A DNA stretch of 64,000 nucleotides from JACMLD01 sp963705285 (GTDB lineage Bacteria; Bacteroidota; Bacteroidia; Chitinophagales; Chitinophagaceae). Location of the stretch: assembly GCA_963705285.1 (NCBI GenBank), contig OY970066.1, forward strand, positions 1,426,001 through 1,490,000. The letters run 5' to 3'. The position numbers and the translations under genes are program-made. The notes beneath the pieces were generated by a model, which was not told where the DNA came from, did not search any database, and saw only the letters and a list, made by a program, of their open reading frames with translations. This document shows positions 7,919 to 18,337 of this stretch, piece by piece. Numbering within the stretch: the stretch's first letter is position 1; the number at the start of each line of letters is the position of its first letter.

Positions 7919-9472
7919 TTGAACAAGGAACTAATTATCAACGCGGCTCCGCAAGGAGTAGAAATCGCCCTTCTTGAGGATAAGAAATTGGTAGAACTGC
8001 ATAACGAAAAAACGGATGCCAGTTTTGCTGTGGGCGACTTATATCTTGGAAAAGTAAAAAAACTGATTCCGGGGTTGAATGCTGCATTTGTAGATGTAGG
8101 TTTTGAGAAGGATGCTTTTCTTCACTATACTGATTTGAGCCCTTATGCCAGGTCGCTCCTCAAGTTTACCCAAACAGCCATCAATGATCAGAACGAAAAT
8201 GGTTTTGATTTTGGCCAGTTCCAGGTAGAACCTGAGATCATTAAGACTGGTAAAATCAATGAAGTACTGGGGGGCAAACCCAATATTCTGGTGCAGATAT
8301 TAAAGGAACCCATTGCTGCCAAAGGCCCGCGCCTGAGCTGCGAAATTTCTTTACCCGGCCGTTTTGTGGTCATTACGCCATTCAATGACATCGTAGCCGT
8401 ATCCAGAAAGATCCATTCTTCCGAAGAAAGAAAACGCCTCCAGAAAATTATTGAAGCCATCAAACCAAAAAACTTTGGGGTGATTGTGCGTACCGCCGCA
8501 GAAGGCAAGAACACCGCCGAACTGCATGAAGATTTGCTGGCATTGGTAGAAACCTGGAAGATCATTCAGCGCAACCTTAAAAATGCCGTAGCCCCTGCTA
8601 AAGTATTAAGCGAGCAAACAAAGACCACCAGCATCCTCCGCGATTTATTGAATGAAGATTTCAACCGCATTGTTGTAAATGACAAAAACATTTTTAACGA
8701 TGCCAAAAATTACATTCAACGCATTGCGCCGGAAAAAGCAGACATTGTTTCATTCTACCATAATGGCTCACCTATATTTGACCAGTTTGGCGTTACCAAA
8801 CAGGTAAAAGCCGCTTTTGGAAAAACGGTGAACCTGCCCAGCGGTGCCTACCTGATTATAGAGCATACCGAAGCGCTGCACGTTATAGACATTAACAGCG
8901 GCTATAAAAGCGTGAGCAATAACCAGGAGCAAAACGCACTGGAAACTAATATGGAGGCGGCCGATGAAATTGCCCGGCAATTGCGTCTGCGAGATTTGGG
9001 TGGCATCATTGTAGCCGATTTCATTGACATGAAGTTGCCAGATAACAAGCGCAAACTGATGGAAGCCATGGAAGGCTTTATGCGTACAGACCGCGCCAAA
9101 CATGCCGTACTGCCCATCTCTAAATTTGGGTTGATGCAGATTACGCGCCAACGCATGAAACCCGAAGTAAACATCAATACTCAGGAAATTTGCCCCAGTT
9201 GCAATGGAACGGGTAAAATATCTAGTGCGCTGATACTGGAAGATGAAATTGAAAAGAATTTAAACTACCTGCTTACACATAAACATACTGATCTCATATT
9301 GGTGGTGCATCCTATTATGTATGCCTATCTTACCAAGGGCGGCATATTCAGATCAAGGTTGTGGAAATGGAGATGGAAACACAAGCAACGCATCAAACTC
9401 AGAGAAAACACCAACTACCACCTCACAGAGTTTCATTTTTATGATAAGCACGAAGAAGAAATAAAATTATAA
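7919..9472 (+). CDS. rng: Ribonuclease G (RNase E/G family)
   Basis: A 517-residue single-strand endoribonuclease for rRNA maturation and mRNA decay. It has an S1-like N-terminal domain (residues about 35-140, VGDLYLGKVKKLIPGLNAAFVDVG), the catalytic core with metal-binding aspartates in HVIDINSG (about 322) and VADFIDM (about 365), and the Zn-link CPSCNGTGK (about 424). It lacks the long C-terminal degradosome scaffold of RNase E. The start is TTG at 7919; an ATG 12 bases upstream is in frame but runs directly into TGA, so it cannot be used. TACTTTTG at 7896-7903 fits a Bacteroidota -7 element but would leave only a very short leader. Confidence 0.95.
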   Translation: MNKELIINAAPQGVEIALLEDKKLVELHNEKTDASFAVGDLYLGKVKKLIPGLNAAFVDVGFEKDAFLHYTDLSPYARSLLKFTQTAINDQNENGFDFGQFQVEPEIIKTGKINEVLGGKPNILVQILKEPIAAKGPRLSCEISLPGRFVVITPFNDIVAVSRKIHSSEERKRLQKIIEAIKPKNFGVIVRTAAEGKNTAELHEDLLALVETWKIIQRNLKNAVAPAKVLSEQTKTTSILRDLLNEDFNRIVVNDKNIFNDAKNYIQRIAPEKADIVSFYHNGSPIFDQFGVTKQVKAAFGKTVNLPSGAYLIIEHTEALHVIDINSGYKSVSNNQEQNALETNMEAADEIARQLRLRDLGGIIVADFIDMKLPDNKRKLMEAMEGFMRTDRAKHAVLPISKFGLMQITRQRMKPEVNINTQEICPSCNGTGKISSALILEDEIEKNLNYLLTHKHTDLILVVHPIMYAYLTKGGIFRSRLWKWRWKHKQRIKLRENTNYHLTEFHFYDKHEEEIKL

Positions 9473-9505
9473 CAAACAACCCCGGTACACCCGGGGTTTG
9501 TTATT
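9471..9505. terminator. Convergent terminator between rng and icmF
   Basis: CCCCGG (9480-9485) pairs with CCGGGG (9490-9495), extended by AACAAA / TTTGTT with a small bulge. It lies directly after the rng stop and before the convergent 3' end of icmF at 9527, so it can serve both directions. The T-tract on the plus strand is short (ATTTCT), so efficiency is uncertain. Confidence 0.55.
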
Positions 9506-9526
9506 TCTATAAGTCGATTTTTAATG

Positions 9527-12500
9527 CTACATATTCCTTCTGTACTGTCCGCCCACTTCATACAGGGCATGTGTAATCTGGCCCAGTGAACAATATTTTA
9601 CTGTTTCCATCAGCGCGTCAAACAAATTGGTGTTACCAATAGCTGCCTGTTTTAGCTCCTGCAGTTTCACTGCCTGCTGCAATTGGTTGCGTTTATGAAA
9701 AGCATGCAGGTTGTGTATCTGCTGGTCTTTTTCTTCTTTGGTGCTTCTGATCACTTCGGTAGGTAAAATAGTAGGACTTCCTTTTTTGTTCAAAAATGTA
9801 TTTACGCCAACAATGGGCAACTCCCCGGTATGTTTGAGTGTTTCGTAATGCAGGCTTTCTTCCTGTATTTTATTGCGCTGATACATTCTTTCCATGGCAC
9901 CCAGTACGCCACCGCGTTCTGTAAGCCGGTCAAACTCTGCCAGCACCGCTTCTTCTACCAGGTCGGTGAGTTCTTCCAGTAACAAAACTACCCTGTATAA
10001 AATTTTCTGTATAAGCTGTACCCAGCTCGCGGTTAATGATCAACTGTATGGCCATTGCACGGCGTACGCTTTCTTCGGTAGGCGTGGTAATGGCCTCGTC
10101 GTATGCATTGGTATGAAGTGAACTGCAATTATCATATATGGCGTACAATGCCTGCAGTGTAGTTCTGATATCATTAAAATCTATTTCCTGCGCATGCAAA
10201 CTGCGGCCGCTGGTTTGAATATGGTATTTCAGCATCTGGCTTCGCTTGTTTGCCTTGTAGGTATACTTCATGGCCTTGGCCCAAATACGGCGGGCAACGC
10301 GGCCAATTACACTGTATTCTGCATCCATACCATTGCTGAAAAAAAATGACAGGTTGGGTGCAAAATCATCTATCTGCATACCGCGGCTGATATAATATTC
10401 AACATAAGTAAAACCATTGGCCAGTGTAAACGCCAATTGGGTGATGGGGTTGGCACCTGCTTCCGCAATGTGATAACCGCTAATACTTACGCTGTAAAAA
10501 TTGCGCACTTTATTTTCTATAAAATAAGACTGTACATCGCCCATTAGTTTTAAAGCAAATTCGGTAGAGAAAATGCAGGTATTCTGTGCCTGGTCTTCTT
10601 TTAATATATCTGCCTGCACCGTACCGCGTACCTGCTGCAGGGTAGCGGCTTTTATTTTTTCATAATCAGCGGGCGGCAATACTTCATCGCCACTCAGCCC
10701 CAGCAGACCAAGGCCTAACCCATTATTACCATCGGGCAATCTTTCAGGCGAAGCAGGGTTATAATAAACAGGTTGCTGCAGGTGTTCAAATTTTTTCTTT
10801 CTGATAGCTTCAACCTCTTGCCAAAGGTTATTTGCCTCAATGTATTTTTCGCATTGCTGATCAATAGCGGCATTCATAAAAAAAGCAAGTATAACCGGGG
10901 CCGGCCCGTTGATGGTCATGCTTACAGACGTTTTTGCATCGCAGAGATCAAAGCCGCTGTATAATTTTTTTGCATCATCAGTGGTGGCAATGCTTACACC
11001 GCTATTGCCAATCTTTCCGTAAATATCTGGCCGAATCGCCGGGTCTTCGCCATATAAGGTTACACTGTCGAAAGCGGTGGACAACCTTTTTGCAGGTTGA
11101 TCACGCGATACATAATGAAACCGGCGGTTGGTTCTTTCCGGGCCGCCCTCGCCGGCAAACATACGGGTAGGGTCTTCGCCCTCGCGCTTCAGTGGAAACA
11201 CACCAGCTGTAAAAGGAAAACGGCCGGGTGCATTTTCCTGTGCCTGCCAGGCCAGTATATCTCCCCAGTCTTTGTATTTGGGTAACACCACTTTGGGTAT
11301 GCGCAAACCACTTAAGCTCTGGGTAAACATGGGTTGTTGTATCATCTTATCCCTTACGGCATAGCGGTAGTAATCTTCCTGGTAAGCTTTTATTTTTTCG
11401 GGCCATTTCTGCAAGAGTTTGCGGCTAACAGGGTTGAGTTGCGTTTCAAAAAAAGCAATTTGTTGTTGAAGGGCCTGTCGCGCTTCGTTAATGCCAGCCA
11501 TGCCAGGCTGGGCGGCATTGATACTCTCCAATGCTCCATTTAACTGGTACAATGTAGTGGCAACGGCAGCCTGCTCTTTCACCAGTTGATCATAATTGCG
11601 GTTGTTGTCGGCAATTTCAGACAAATAGCGTGTGCGCCTGGCCGGTATAATGGTGCTGGTGGCGCCGCTGCCGGTAAAATCTGCGGTATAGCTGCCCCAG
11701 TCAATACCTGTTTTTTCTTTGATAGTATGCAGTAATGTGTTGAATAACTGGTTTACGCCATCATCATTAAATTTATTGGCAGAAGCGCCAATCACCGGCA
11801 GGGCATCACTGGAGGCTGTCCATAAAGCGTGGTTGCGTTTGTATTGTTTGCGTACATCGCTTAATGCATCCAGCGCACCGGCCTTGTCAGACTTATTGAT
11901 GCAGATGATGTCTGCATAATCCAGCATATTTATTTTTTCAAGCTGTGATGCGGCGCCGTATTCCGGGGTCATTACATACAGGCTGATATCGCAGTAATCA
12001 AGAATGGAAGCATCGTTTTGTCCAACACCGGCGCTTTCAAGAATAATAAAATCAAAAGCTGCTTCGGAGCATATATCAATGGCATCCTGCATAGCGTTGC
12101 TGATGGCGGTATTATCATCGCGCGTAGCCAGCGACCGCATATAAGCACGCGGATGGCTGATGGCATTCATGCGTATACGGTCGCCGAGCAAAGCTCCGCC
12201 CGTTTTTTTGCGCGATGGGTCAACAGAGATCACTGCGATGGTTTTGTCTGTAAATGTGTGCAGGAAACGCCTTACAATTTCGTCTGTAATAGATGATTTG
12301 CCTGCACCACCAGTGCCTGTGATGCCGAGGATAGCTCTTCCGGCCCCCCTAAATCCCTCCAACGGGGGGACTTTGGTCTCTAAGGTTGCAGCCCCCTCCC
12401 CTCCTCCCCCGGTGGGGGAGGAGGGGTGCAGCTCCCTGCTTTTTTCGTACACATCGTCAATCTTTTTATTTGGCAAGGCAGAAAGCTTGGCGTGTATTTT

Positions 12501-13448
12501 TGCAATGACAGTTTCGATTTCATAAGTTACTTCTTCATTTGTTACCCGTACAACTTCGAAGCCCAATTTATTTAGTTCAATTGTTCTTTGTTCGTCATTG
12601 ATTTTCATTTCTGGTAATTGGTGATAACCACCATCAACCTCTACTATTAATCCTTTGCTTAAACAAACAAAATCTGCAATAAAGGCCCCAATGATATGCT
12701 GGCGTCTGAATTTGCATCCTTCCTTTTTGCTTTTTAATTTCTCCCATAATATAGTTTCTGCAATCGTTGCTTCTTTACGATGCTTCAATGCAAATTCTTT
12801 GAGTTTTCCATACAACAATGGGTCGGCTTTAAATTGGCCTACCGTAATAGAAGTACCATTATAAACTTCTTTTTTCTTAACACTGCTTTCAGCAAGTGTT
12901 ATTGCTCTGGCAATTTTTCGAATGTCCTTTTTTTCTTGCAACGGTAATAGGTTACCCCACATTTTGGGTGCCTGCCAGTATGTGGAGGGTTGCACATCTC
13001 CTCCCCCGCCGGGGGAGGCCGGGAGGGGGCTACATAGTTTTATCACTTCCTCAATCATTCCTTCCAGTCCCATCTTACGCCCGTCATCGGGACTATAAAT
13101 TTTGGTGATCCCGTAATTATGGAGTTCTGTAATTTCCTGGGGAAGTATGGTGCCGCCGCCGCCGCCAAAGATTTTTATGTGGCCACACCCACTTTCATCA
13201 AGCAGATCTTTCATGTACTTAAAAAACTCAACGTGCCCGCCCTGGTAACTGGTAACAGCAATGCCCTGTACGTCTTCTTCAATGGCGCATTCCACAATTT
13301 CATGCACACTGCGGTTATGACCCAGGTGGATGATCTCTGCACCCTTGCTCTGCAAAATGCGGCGCATGATATTGATGGCAGCATCATGGCCATCAAACAG
13401 ACTGGCCGCAGTAACAATTCTTATTTTATCAACTGGCGTATCATTCAT
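9527..13448 (-). pseudogene. icmF: Fused isobutyryl-CoA mutase IcmF, interrupted by a DUF559 insertion and one frameshift
   Basis: IcmF interconverts isobutyryl-CoA and n-butyryl-CoA with adenosylcobalamin and carries its own GTPase chaperone. The frame from ATG 13448 shows the B12-binding domain (residues about 8-137; DGHDAAIN, FGGGGG), then an inserted segment (about 138-371). A MeaB-like G domain follows (about 372-600; Walker A GITGTGGAGKSS, NKSD), then the mutase barrel (about 690 onward; YGEDPAIRPDIYGKIGNSG). At 9972-9985 the frame changes. The long frame ends artificially at 9930, while the true C-terminus (EELTDLVEEAVLAEFDRLTERGG to GQYRRNM) continues in another frame to 9527. Removing one base in the TTTTGTTACTGG run restores one continuous protein. 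The frameshift may be a sequencing error or real inactivation. The inserted segment keeps the frame, so without the frameshift the protein could be functional. Confidence 0.85.
12336..13034 (-). mobile_element. In-frame insertion in icmF: DUF559 endonuclease domain with GC-rich palindromic borders
   Basis: Between the B12 and GTPase domains of IcmF lies about 233 codons foreign to the family. Residues about 206-330 are a DUF559 (Vsr-like, PD-(D/E)xK) domain: ETILWEKLKSKKEGCKFRRQ, then FIADFVC and LIVEVDGGYHQ, with the candidate catalytic Asp, Glu and Asp present, then TIELNKLGFEVVRVTNEEV. The borders encode low-complexity peptides from palindromic DNA. SPLPASPGGGG comes from the palindrome 13000-13007/13011-13018. 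SSPTGGGGEG comes from the 13-bp palindrome 12398-12410/12414-12426. KVPPLEGFRG comes from the C6/G6 palindrome near 12338-12370. A stretch IARAITLAES (about 179-188) resembles the native start of the IcmF G domain, so the insertion may be two pieces around it. Precise ends need comparison with an uninterrupted icmF. Confidence 0.75.
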
Positions 13449-13580
13449 AATAAAAACTAAGAAAACAAAAATACTGCATTTGATTTATTAAGTTAACACT
13501 TGTTAGTTTTAAAGTGCAGTGTTCTCCAAACCCGGTTTGGTTTGCCCGGCAAGTGTTTTACCACACTCCGGGCTATTAAG

Positions 13581-13612
13581 TTTGCGGTACCAATGCATTT
13601 GTTTTACATTTA
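13581..13612 (+). promoter_or_regulatory. Bacteroidota-type promoter candidate for the DUF2157 operon
   Basis: TTTG at 13581-13584 and TACATTTA at 13605-13612, separated by 20 bases, fit the phylum's -33 TTTG / -7 TAnnTTTG consensus with one mismatch. It points to the membrane protein gene starting at 13710. Confidence 0.4.
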
Positions 13613-13709
13613 AATAATAAAGGTGCAGGCTGCATGGCCGGCACAGCTGGTCAAACCCTTTACAGCATTTAATAAACCACCATCAGCATAAACCCTACAT
13701 AATACACAA

Positions 13710-14684
13710 ATGGATACCATCCTTTTTGAACGGTTGCACGCAGAAGGCCTTATCAGTGACGTATCATTGAATAAGGTAAAAGCTGCCGAAAAAAATAGGC
13801 TTTTTTCCGTGCACTGGGAGCTGCGAAGCATCCTTTACCTGGGCGTACTGTTATTGAGTAGCGGCCTGGGTATACTGGTATATAAAAACCTGGATACCAT
13901 CGGCCATACCGCCATTTTAATTTTTATTGCACTCATCAGTGCGGGCGGGTTTGCGTATTGTTTCCGCACCAAGCTGCCATTCTCTACAGGTAAAGTGGCG
14001 GCGCCCAATTCTTTTTTTGATTATGTGTTGCTGCTGGCCTGCCTCAGCTTTGTTACTTTTATAGGCTACCTGCAGTTTCAGTATCATTTTTTTGGCGACC
14101 GGTTTGGACTGGTCACTTTTATACCCATGGTAGTACTTTTTTTTGTGGCTTATTATTTTGACCACCTGGGTATTCTCAGCCTGGCCATTACCAGTCTTTG
14201 TGCATGGGCAGGGGTAACGGTAACGCCTACCCGTATTCTGGCAGACAATGATTTTAACAGCCCTGTTATTATTTATACCGGTGTTGTACTGGGTGCCGGC
14301 CTCATTGCGGCAGGGTATATAACACGACTGCGGGTGTTTAAAGCTCATTTTGCATTTACTTATACCAACTTTGGTATGCATATATTATTTATCAGCGTGC
14401 TGGCGGGTATGTTTGTATTTGAATCTTTCTATCTGCTGTGGTTCTTGTTACTGGCAGGGGTTGGTTTTTATTTTTACCGCGAAGCGTTGCGACAGAAATC
14501 ATTTTACACTTTACTGGTACTTACACTATACGGGTATATCGGCCTTTCTTATGTTATCATAAGAGCCCTTACCTGGTCGGGCGGTTTAGGAGGCATCTAT
14601 ATTGGCTTCCTGTATTTTATTGGTACTGCCGTGGCACTGGTCATATTCCTCATCCGTATGAACAAAAAAATTAAAGCTGCATGA
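13710..14684 (+). CDS. DUF2157-like integral membrane protein
   Basis: A 324-residue inner-membrane protein. A soluble N-terminal stretch (MDTILFERLHAEGLISDVSLNKVKAAEKNR) with the short helical pattern of DUF2157 proteins is followed by about nine hydrophobic segments from residue 44 to 318. The function of the family is unknown. It overlaps the next gene by 4 bases (ATGA at 14681), so the two are translationally coupled and probably work together. An alternative reading as a generic polytopic protein without the DUF2157 link cannot be excluded. Confidence 0.65.
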   Translation: MDTILFERLHAEGLISDVSLNKVKAAEKNRLFSVHWELRSILYLGVLLLSSGLGILVYKNLDTIGHTAILIFIALISAGGFAYCFRTKLPFSTGKVAAPNSFFDYVLLLACLSFVTFIGYLQFQYHFFGDRFGLVTFIPMVVLFFVAYYFDHLGILSLAITSLCAWAGVTVTPTRILADNDFNSPVIIYTGVVLGAGLIAAGYITRLRVFKAHFAFTYTNFGMHILFISVLAGMFVFESFYLLWFLLLAGVGFYFYREALRQKSFYTLLVLTLYGYIGLSYVIIRALTWSGGLGGIYIGFLYFIGTAVALVIFLIRMNKKIKAA

Positions 14685-15838
14685 TTGCTTATAACCAACA
14701 ATGGCTCAACAACCTGCTGGTGCGTAATGAAGCCGATAGCGCTGCCCGGCACCAATACATCAGCAGTTCCGAAAAAGAACAGGTGTATGCTGCGTATCCA
14801 TCAGCATTTTACAGCCCCCATTTCTTTGTACGGGTAGGGTTGTTTGTACTAACGGTTATCATTGTGTCATTTTCTGTAGGATTTTTTTCGCTGTTTATTC
14901 TTGATCAGATCGACAGCGCGGGCGGTTTCTTTATTTTTTTTGGATTGGTTATTTATGGCGCCCTTGAATTTATGGTGAAAAAAAGACATTATAAATCCGG
15001 TGTAGACGATGCGCTCATGTGGATGGCTGCCGGCAACATTATTGCAGGATTGAATATTGTAGCCAATGTGTCTGCGCTTGCAAATGCCATCATTGTTTTT
15101 ATGATAGCAGGTTTTCTTTTTTTGCGCTTTACCAATGCTATTATGGCGGTAATTGCGGGTCTTGCATTGCTGGCTATAGTATTTTTTGCTGTTATCAGGC
15201 TGGGTGAAATGGCCAAGGCCGTTACTCCCTTTATCATCATGCTCTGTTCGGCCTTATTGTATTTGTTTGCAAAAAAACAACTAGTAACAGGGCAAAGAAA
15301 ACTGTATACAAATGGCTGGTTGCTATTGTCTGTTACCGCGTTGGTTTGTGTGTACGTGGCCGGAAATTATTTTGTGGTGCGCGAAGCCAGTATTGCCATG
15401 TTTAACCTGGATCTGAAACCAGGCGAGGATATTCCTTTTGGTTGGCTGTTCTGGATCTTTACCATTGGTATACCAGTGTTGTACATAGCACGCGGCATAC
15501 AGAAAAAAGATGCCGTATTATTGCGCACAGGGTTGTTGCTGGTGGCGGCAGTGGTTTGTACCGTGCGCTATTATTACCACCTGTTGCCCCTTGAAACTGC
15601 CATGGTAGTGGGCGGCCTGCTGTTTACCGCTATTGCTTATGCCCTTATCAAATATTTACACGAACCCAAATATGGCTTTACGCACAAAGAAGCGGACGAA
15701 GCTTTTTTTATGGACAAATTACAGGTAGAAAGCCTGGTGATTGCGCAAACATTTGGCGGACCTACGCAACCTGTTGATACTGGTACTCAATTTGGCGGTG
15801 GCAGCGGGGGCGGTGGTGGCGCCAGCGGTCAGTTTTAA
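14681..15838 (+). CDS. Polytopic membrane protein with glycine-rich tail
   Basis: A 385-residue protein with about ten predicted membrane segments between residues 45 and 330. A cytosolic or periplasmic segment follows (about 335-365, HEPKYGFTHKEADEAFFMDKLQVESL). The tail, QFGGGSGGGGGASGQF, ends in the kind of Gly-rich run seen on some DUF2207 and TPM-domain membrane proteins. I do not recognise the family with confidence. Its start codon overlaps the stop of the preceding DUF2157-like gene, so the two form a coupled pair. Confidence 0.7.
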   Translation: MIAYNQQWLNNLLVRNEADSAARHQYISSSEKEQVYAAYPSAFYSPHFFVRVGLFVLTVIIVSFSVGFFSLFILDQIDSAGGFFIFFGLVIYGALEFMVKKRHYKSGVDDALMWMAAGNIIAGLNIVANVSALANAIIVFMIAGFLFLRFTNAIMAVIAGLALLAIVFFAVIRLGEMAKAVTPFIIMLCSALLYLFAKKQLVTGQRKLYTNGWLLLSVTALVCVYVAGNYFVVREASIAMFNLDLKPGEDIPFGWLFWIFTIGIPVLYIARGIQKKDAVLLRTGLLLVAAVVCTVRYYYHLLPLETAMVVGGLLFTAIAYALIKYLHEPKYGFTHKEADEAFFMDKLQVESLVIAQTFGGPTQPVDTGTQFGGGSGGGGGASGQF

Positions 15839-15951
15839 TATAGACGAATGTTCATTTTCGTTACACTGCGTTGCGGGTATTGTAGCACTGCCAAAACTAT
15901 CAATTTTAAACTCCCTTAATCTTGGTATTTTGCGTGTACTAAATTATTGGT

Positions 15952-17997
15952 ATGCTGAAACGATTGTTTGTATCCATCATTGCAGTATGTGCGCTGCAAG
16001 CCTTACTTGCACAAGATCCCTGGAAAATTACAGCATCAAAAATAAATGCTGCAGACTACTACGGTATTACAGTAGCTAACGGCATGATTGGCATTGTAAG
16101 TTCACCGGAACCGTTTAAAATAAAAGATGTAGTGCTGGCGGGCGCCTATGATCTGTATGGGCGTGGCAGGGTCAGTAATTTCCTGCGCAGTTTTAACCTG
16201 CTGAATATGTACCTGGAAATTGATGGCAGCCGCGTAAACAGTGCCAGCGCTGCCAATATGAAACAGGAACTGGATATGCGCCACGCGGCTTTTACCACCT
16301 CATTTGATTATACCGACAAGGCAACCGTTTCTTACACCTATTATTCATTGCGCCAGTTACCTTATACGGTGCTGATGGATGTTACTGTGACTGCAAAAAA
16401 AGACATCACCATTAATGGCGCCAGTGTAATGGAAGCGCCGGACGCCCTAAAAGAAGTACAGAACTATTATAATGAAATTGACAGACCGCATGTAGTCATT
16501 AGCCTGCTCACTTCTTCTGCCAAAAGCCCCACCGGAAAATTACTGATGTGCGCCTCCAATACTTTTTTATTTAGCGAGCCGCACGGCCGCGAGCCAAGGG
16601 TAATTCATGAAATGTGGGATAATAATATGCATCTCATGAAATTCAGCCGTACAATAAAAGCAGGTGAAACGTATCGGTATTCGGTTGCCGGTTCATCTAT
16701 CACATCTGCCCATCATGATGACCCGTTAAATGAGGCAGAACGGTTGACTATTTACGCAAAGCTGGAAGGAAGGGATCGGCTATTACAATTTCACAATAAA
16801 GCCTGGGATGATTTATGGAAAAGTGATATCACTATTGATGGTGATCCGCAAAGCCAGCAGGATGTACACAGCATGATATACCACCTGTATTCTTTTGTAA
16901 GGGAGGGTACTGCATTATCGCCTTCGCCCATGGGCTTAAGCGGACTGGGCTATAATGGCCATGTGTTTTGGGATACCGAGTTGTGGATGTACCCCGGGTT
17001 ACTGGTGCTGCACCCCGAAATTGGAAAAAGCATGGTTGATTACCGTTATGAACGCCTGGAAGCCGCTAAAAAAAATGCATTCGGCAAAGGGTTTAAAGGG
17101 GCTATGTATCCATGGGAAAGTGCCGGCACTGGCGTAGAAGAAACACCGGTATGGGCACTGAGCGGACCTTTTGAACACCACATAACCGCGTGTGTGGGCA
17201 TTGCCGCATGGAATTATTATTGCGTAACACAAGATAAAACCTGGCTCAAAGAACGAGGCTGGCCGGTACTGAGTGCCATTGCAGATTTTTGGGCCAGCCG
17301 TGTAGAGAGAAATGGCCCCGGTAAATACGACATCAAAAATGTAGTGGCTGCAGATGAATGGGCCGAAAACGTAGACAACAATGCGTTTACCAATGCAGCG
17401 GCAAAAGCGGTATTGCAACATGCAACAGAAACTGCCAAACTGCTGGGCATTGCACCCAATGCAGACTGGATGAATGTAGCCAATAATATACCCATTATAA
17501 AAATGGCAGATGGTGTTACCAGCGAGTATGCCGGGTATGATGGCAGGGGGATAAAACAGGCCGATGTAAACCTGCTGGCTTATCCATTAAAAGAAATTAC
17601 CGACCCCAGGCAAATAAGAAAAGACCTGGAGTATTATGAAACCCGCGTGCCGAACGAAGGAACCCCGGCTATGACACAAGCGGTATTTACTACTTTATAT
17701 GCACGGCTCGGCGATGGTGATAAGGCTTTTCGTTTTTTTCAGGACGCCTATATACCCAACCTCAACCCACCATTGCGGGTAATTGCAGAAACAAAAGGGG
17801 GTACCAACCCTTATTTTTCAACCGGTGCCGGCGGCATTGTGCAAAGTGTACTGATGGGGTTTGGCGGACTTGAAATAACTTCCAAAGGCATCATACAAGT
17901 GGCGTCAGCATTGCCCAAACACTGGAAAAGCCTAACCATAACCGGTATAGGCGTAGAAAAAAAGACATTCACGGTAAAGCAGCAAGCTGCTAAATAG
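15952..17997 (+). CDS. Secreted glycoside hydrolase family 65 protein
   Basis: A 681-residue exported enzyme. The signal peptide MLKRLFVSIIAVCALQALLAQ is followed by a beta-sandwich N-terminal domain and an (alpha/alpha)6 barrel. GH65 signatures are GYNGHVFWDTELWMYPGLL (about residues 332-350) and DEWAENVDNNAFTN (about 465-478), which supplies the general-acid Glu equivalent to that of maltose phosphorylase. The family includes maltose, trehalose and kojibiose phosphorylases and the glucosyl-hydroxylysine hydrolase PGGHG. A periplasmic location argues for a hydrolase rather than a phosphorylase, but the substrate cannot be read from sequence. The gene stands alone, with no SusC/SusD pair nearby. 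Confidence 0.85.
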   Translation: MLKRLFVSIIAVCALQALLAQDPWKITASKINAADYYGITVANGMIGIVSSPEPFKIKDVVLAGAYDLYGRGRVSNFLRSFNLLNMYLEIDGSRVNSASAANMKQELDMRHAAFTTSFDYTDKATVSYTYYSLRQLPYTVLMDVTVTAKKDITINGASVMEAPDALKEVQNYYNEIDRPHVVISLLTSSAKSPTGKLLMCASNTFLFSEPHGREPRVIHEMWDNNMHLMKFSRTIKAGETYRYSVAGSSITSAHHDDPLNEAERLTIYAKLEGRDRLLQFHNKAWDDLWKSDITIDGDPQSQQDVHSMIYHLYSFVREGTALSPSPMGLSGLGYNGHVFWDTELWMYPGLLVLHPEIGKSMVDYRYERLEAAKKNAFGKGFKGAMYPWESAGTGVEETPVWALSGPFEHHITACVGIAAWNYYCVTQDKTWLKERGWPVLSAIADFWASRVERNGPGKYDIKNVVAADEWAENVDNNAFTNAAAKAVLQHATETAKLLGIAPNADWMNVANNIPIIKMADGVTSEYAGYDGRGIKQADVNLLAYPLKEITDPRQIRKDLEYYETRVPNEGTPAMTQAVFTTLYARLGDGDKAFRFFQDAYIPNLNPPLRVIAETKGGTNPYFSTGAGGIVQSVLMGFGGLEITSKGIIQVASALPKHWKSLTITGIGVEKKTFTVKQQAAK

Positions 17998-18180
17998 AAC
18001 GCAGACTCTTACGAAAATGTGCTGATGTGGTAGTGTGCTAATGTGATAATGTTGTGCGGCGATCATCTCTCCCGCGGTAACGTATCATCAGCTCTACACC
18101 CATCATCTGCAAACACCCGAAAAATTATTAATGGGCAAGAAAAGTTAGTGCAGCGATAGCAACCGGGCAAGGCATGCTGC

Positions 18181-18337
18181 GTGATGTTCCGTACGAACAT
18201 ATTATAGGTAGTATAATTAGGGATAATGAGGCAGTCTGTAAGGACTCGCTATGCTATAGCCCGGCAAAGCATAACGCGTACCTACGGCACGCATTCATAA
18301 TCCGTAATCGTTCTACCTATAAAATGTCCCTAGCGGG
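18181..18337. repeat. Long imperfect hairpin (MITE/REP-like) in a 556-base gene-free gap
   Basis: The gap 17998-18553 has no convincing gene. Within it, TTATAGGTAG (18202-18211) is perfectly complementary to CTACCTATAA (18313-18322). The inner flanks ATTAGGGATAATGA and CATTCATAATCCGTAAT are also largely complementary. Each outer end carries a small palindrome: ATGTTC/GAACAT (18184-18200) on the left and TGTCCC/GGGACA (18325-18340) on the right. The element is about 160 bases long. Its symmetry suggests a non-autonomous mobile or extragenic palindromic element. The remainder of the gap holds two related stretches ending in AATCTGCGTTC (near 18429 and 18451) and nothing else I recognise. Confidence 0.55.

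Noticed and set aside
12336..13034. Intein in IcmF
   Set aside because: There is no N-terminal Cys/Ser block A, no HN-(S/T/C) end and no splicing domain; only a DUF559 nuclease and palindrome-derived linkers are seen.
13917..14381. 154-codon minus-strand ORF inside the DUF2157-like gene
   Set aside because: It is antisense to a long membrane protein frame with coupled downstream gene; its composition is that of a shadow frame.
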